A stretch of 43,758 nucleotides of DNA from Silicimonas sp. (GTDB lineage: Bacteria > Pseudomonadota > Alphaproteobacteria > Rhodobacterales > Rhodobacteraceae), in NCBI GenBank assembly GCA_022826205.1, contig JAJDVJ010000046.1:1-43758 (forward strand), written 5' to 3'. Position 1 is the stretch's first letter; each line of letters begins with the position of its first letter. The translations under genes were made by a program, and so were the position numbers. Positions 41,399 through 43,758 of the stretch are shown here, one piece after another. A model generated the notes under the pieces. That model ran no database searches, had not been told where the DNA came from, and saw nothing but the letters and a program-made list of their open reading frames with translations.

Positions 41399-42514
41399 AT
41401 GACGTGGAACTGGCAAGAGCCGGGTTGGCCGGATTTTCGATACGATGCTGCGGTCATTGCGCGGTTTGAGCAGCGGTTCTTGCTGTCGTCGGGAGAGATC
41501 CTGGGCGCTGTACATCATGTTGGTCCGTCCGAACGTGACCAACTTCGAATTGAACTTCTGAGCGACGAGGCCATGAAGACCAGTGCGATCGAAGGTGAGG
41601 CGCTGGACAGGCTAAGTGTACAGTCTTCGCTGCGCCGCCATCTGGGCCTGTCCCCCGACAATTACCCGACCAAGCCACGGGAACAGGGTGTGGCCGAGAT
41701 GATGGTGGATGTTTATTCCACCTACGCCGAGCCGCTCACGCACGAAACGCTGTTCCGGTGGCACAAGATGCTCTTGTCCCATGAAAGGCGCCTGGACACG
41801 ATCGGGACTTATCGGCAGCACGACGATGCAATGCAGATCGTCTCTGGCCGCATGGATCGACCTGTCGTGCATTTCGAGGCACCGCCATCTGACCAGGTTC
41901 CGGACGAGATGGGCCGGTTTGTCGACTGGTTCAACCGGACTGCGAAAGGGGCCGAAACGGCTTTGCCGGCACTTGCGCGGGCGGGCCTGGGCCATCTCTA
42001 TTTCGAGAGCATCCATCCGTTTGAGGACGGGAATGGTCGCTTGGGTCGGGCCTTGGCCGAGAAGTCCCTGGCACAGAATATCGGGCAACCGAGCCTGATC
42101 GCCTTGGCATTCACGATCGAGCGGGAGAGGAAGGCCTACTACGACCAGCTTGAGCGGCACCAGAAGACACTGGATGTCACGCCCTGGTTGGAGTGGTTTG
42201 CTGAAACCGTTCTGACAGCCCAGCAGGTTACTCTGGAACGCGTGGGATTCTTCATCGCGAAGGCGCATTTCCATGACCGCCATCGCGAGGAGCTGAATGA
42301 GCGGCAAGCCAAGGCGATCGAGCGGATGTTTCGGGAAGGGCCAGACGGATTCAAGGGCGGCCTGAGCGCAGAGAACTACATTTCAATCACTGGGACGTCG
42401 CGGGCGACAGCTACACGGGACTTGCAGGATCTCGTTGAGATGGGTGCTCTCACCCGCACGGGTGAGCGGCGGTACACTCGTTACTGGCTCAAACTTGAGG
42501 AAACATCTCCTTAG
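41399..42514 (+). CDS. Fic-family AMP-transferase with N-terminal DUF4172-like and C-terminal wHTH domains
   Basis: A 371-aa class II Fic protein. The N-terminal domain (WQEPGWPDFRYDAAVIARFE) is of the DUF4172 type and holds the auto-inhibitory motif TSAIEGE (61-67), with Glu65 expected to block ATP binding. The catalytic motif HPFEDGNGRLGR (206-217) is perfect, with His206, Asp/Glu, the phosphate-binding Gly-Asn-Gly and Arg217. A C-terminal winged helix (ISITGTSRATATRDLQDLVE) may allow DNA binding and autoregulation. Such enzymes transfer AMP to target proteins when the inhibitory helix is released. The start is fixed by the ATG after AAAGGAG, which lies in the loop of a hairpin. The full frame is intact, unlike the Fic gene just upstream. 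Confidence 0.92.
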   Translation: MTWNWQEPGWPDFRYDAAVIARFEQRFLLSSGEILGAVHHVGPSERDQLRIELLSDEAMKTSAIEGEALDRLSVQSSLRRHLGLSPDNYPTKPREQGVAEMMVDVYSTYAEPLTHETLFRWHKMLLSHERRLDTIGTYRQHDDAMQIVSGRMDRPVVHFEAPPSDQVPDEMGRFVDWFNRTAKGAETALPALARAGLGHLYFESIHPFEDGNGRLGRALAEKSLAQNIGQPSLIALAFTIERERKAYYDQLERHQKTLDVTPWLEWFAETVLTAQQVTLERVGFFIAKAHFHDRHREELNERQAKAIERMFREGPDGFKGGLSAENYISITGTSRATATRDLQDLVEMGALTRTGERRYTRYWLKLEETSP

Positions 42515-43025
42515 TCGCTTTCGGTGGGGTGGGCGGATTGCGGAAGTTCGCTACAATGCAGCGTGCATATCCCATGCACAAAAACCAGACATTCAATCTC
42601 CGAGGATAACAGTCTTTTCGCTGCTCAATCATCTCGGCCACACGCGCCGCTACCGACGCTTCGCATGCATCCTCGCGGACGCACACGCGCGGCTCGCGGC
42701 GGAAGTGATGGCTGACCTTTCCTTCCTGCCGGACTTGCACCGGCTACCCCAGCGCCAGTTAGCTCGGCGCTCCATGATTCAGCCTCTGAGGATTGTGACG
42801 CTGGCGTCGAACTCCCGATCTGATCCAGATCTCGGTACCGTGCCCGGGCTCCCGACCGTGACAGCAGGCCGCACGACCGGGACGCGCTTCTGCCGGGCAT
42901 CGCATGCTATTTGACTCTGTTCGGAAGCAAGGATACACATAACCCAACAGATAGGTTAAAATTGGAAATCAGGATGCCACTCAAATTCATAGCACCAACA
43001 GCCATTGCAGGAGAAAGTGCTGAAC
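42515..43025. other. Intergenic, nothing recognised
   Basis: About 500 bases between the Fic gene and the DUF4160 gene. GC-bias frames on both strands have no motif. An AT-richer stretch at 42935-43000 probably contains the promoter of the downstream pair. Confidence 0.4.
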
Positions 43026-43298
43026 ATGGCCACAATTCATCGCTTCCACGAGTTTCGTTTTGTGATTCATTCGAACGACCACGACCCAGCGCATGTGCAC
43101 CTCATCTCTGGGGACGGACACGCAAAAGTTCAGCTGTTCGGGACCGACGGCGTGCCCCAGGTGGTGCGGGCATCGGGTATTTCTCAGCACAAGCTGCGTC
43201 GTTTAATGAAGGAAGTCCTGGAAAACCGGGAAGAGTTCTTAGAGCGATGGGAAGAGATTCATGGCAAACGTGAGAAACACGAAACCAAAGCGGAGTGA
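43026..43298 (+). CDS. DUF4160 protein, probable TA partner
   Basis: A 90-aa protein of the DUF4160 family. Seen: MATIHRF at the start, then FRFVIHSNDHDPAHVHLISG with the typical H-x-P-x-H-x-H pattern, and a helical C-terminus (RRLMKEVLENREEFLERWEE). The ATG at 43026 is preferred; a TTG seven codons earlier is in frame, with an AGGAG between them. It overlaps the next gene, a DUF2442 protein, by 38 bases. The two families are often adjacent and predicted to form a TA-like module; the molecular activity is not established. Confidence 0.82.
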   Translation: MATIHRFHEFRFVIHSNDHDPAHVHLISGDGHAKVQLFGTDGVPQVVRASGISQHKLRRLMKEVLENREEFLERWEEIHGKREKHETKAE

Positions 43299-43746
43299 CG
43301 CGGACTTCAGCGAAGCATTCGCTCGCGGGCAGGAAGCGCTCGAACGCGAGCCGCGCGCCAAAGCGGCCTGTTACGACGACACCATGAAAAAGGTGACGAT
43401 CGATTTGATCGACGGATGCACTTACATGTTTCCTGTGCATCTTGTGCAGGAACTGTCCGGCGCATCGCGCGCCGAACTCGCTCAAGTCGAGGTCGAGGGC
43501 CTGGGCTTTAATCTCCATTGGCCGAAACTCGACGTCGACCTGTACGTGCCCGCACTGGTGGCAGGCGTGTTTGGTACGCATGACTGGATGATCAAGGCGC
43601 TCGCCCGACGCGCAGGACAATCCACTTCACCTGCCAAGGCCGCGGCAGCCAGGGCAAACGGGGTTAAAGGTGGTCGACCTCGAAAGAAACAGGGCGCCGA
43701 GACGCGTTTACAGAGGGCTGGTGCCCGCGAGCCTGCATCGCCGTGA
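43261..43746 (+). CDS. DUF2442 protein, probable TA partner
   Basis: A 161-aa protein. The DUF2442 core is KKVTIDLIDGCTYMFPVHLV, ELAQVEVEGLGFNLHWPKLD, VDLYVPALVAGVFG. It is extended at the N-terminus by a charged segment (RSDADFSEAFARGQEALERE) and at the C-terminus by a basic Lys/Arg tail (GGRPRKKQGAE), which could bind DNA. The start at 43261 lies inside the DUF4160 gene (38-base overlap), implying coupled expression. The frame ends 12 bases before the window edge, so no downstream neighbour can be judged. Confidence 0.83.
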   Translation: MANVRNTKPKRSDADFSEAFARGQEALEREPRAKAACYDDTMKKVTIDLIDGCTYMFPVHLVQELSGASRAELAQVEVEGLGFNLHWPKLDVDLYVPALVAGVFGTHDWMIKALARRAGQSTSPAKAAAARANGVKGGRPRKKQGAETRLQRAGAREPASP

Positions 43747-43758
43747 ACACATTCAGGA

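Noticed and set aside
1-43758. CRISPR arrays, rRNA or tRNA genes
   Set aside because: No regularly spaced repeats, no rRNA-like conserved stretches and no cloverleaf was noticed by eye. A tRNAscan run would be needed to exclude a tRNA fully.

Overview
The window looks like a chromosomal segment of a GC-rich alphaproteobacterium. The order rpoZ - relA/spoT (rsh) - DUF2062 with a divergent NYN-domain gene is a familiar alphaproteobacterial neighbourhood. A serine-cycle gene cluster points to a lineage with one-carbon metabolism or glyoxylate handling. The rest is a patchwork of insertion-sequence debris, decayed and intact toxin-antitoxin (TA) modules and surface-protein genes, so this is a rearranged, accessory-rich region. 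I cannot assign a species.

Layout. (1) 1-9.1 kb: an IS110-family element followed by broken IS66-like, IS630, IS1595 and IS110 pieces. A partial duplication of the rsh-DUF2062 locus lies here (DUF2062 copy 1 plus a 3' fragment of rsh), next to an excisionase-type HTH antitoxin with a frameshifted PIN toxin. (2) 9.2-11.1 kb: a two-gene, translationally coupled AAA ATPase + HNH nuclease module resembling the Septu (PtuAB) type of anti-phage system. (3) 11.1-15.5 kb: a second decayed PIN module, DUF2062 copy 2, full-length rsh, rpoZ, and the divergent NYN ribonuclease-like gene. (4) 15.5-23.5 kb: the serine-cycle block, with mcl and a LuxR-type regulator on the minus strand and sgaA-mtkA-mtkB-hprA on the plus strand. 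It is flanked by broken remains of glycerate kinase (gck) on one side and PEP carboxylase (ppc) on the other. (5) 23.9-31 kb: a histidine kinase fused to a receiver and OmpR-type DNA-binding domain, divergent from a beta-barrel surface protein, a tiny membrane protein and a lipoprotein with a zinc-metalloprotease motif. (6) 31-43.7 kb: a stress/TA-rich region with an MNT nucleotidyltransferase, a TbpB-like lipoprotein, a RES/Xre pair, a PIN remnant, HipBA, two Fic proteins (one frameshifted) and a DUF4160/DUF2442 pair.

How the genes work together. Sga, HprA, MtkAB and Mcl supply transamination of glyoxylate, hydroxypyruvate reduction, malyl-CoA formation and malyl-CoA cleavage. Glycerate kinase and PEP carboxylase, needed to close the serine cycle, are present only as wreckage, so the cycle would need copies elsewhere. 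RelA/SpoT and RNA polymerase omega form the stringent-response core. The ATPase/HNH pair and the many TA modules suggest phage pressure or a history of plasmid and island acquisition.

Most notable points: the ATPase-HNH module with a cysteine-poor HNH; the chimeric rsh-DUF2062 duplication with its long open C-terminal-only rsh frame; the eroded ends of the serine-cycle cluster with shared dyad motifs in its control regions; and the kinase-receiver-winged-helix fusion. All identifications rest on reading translated sequence against remembered family features; no searches were run.
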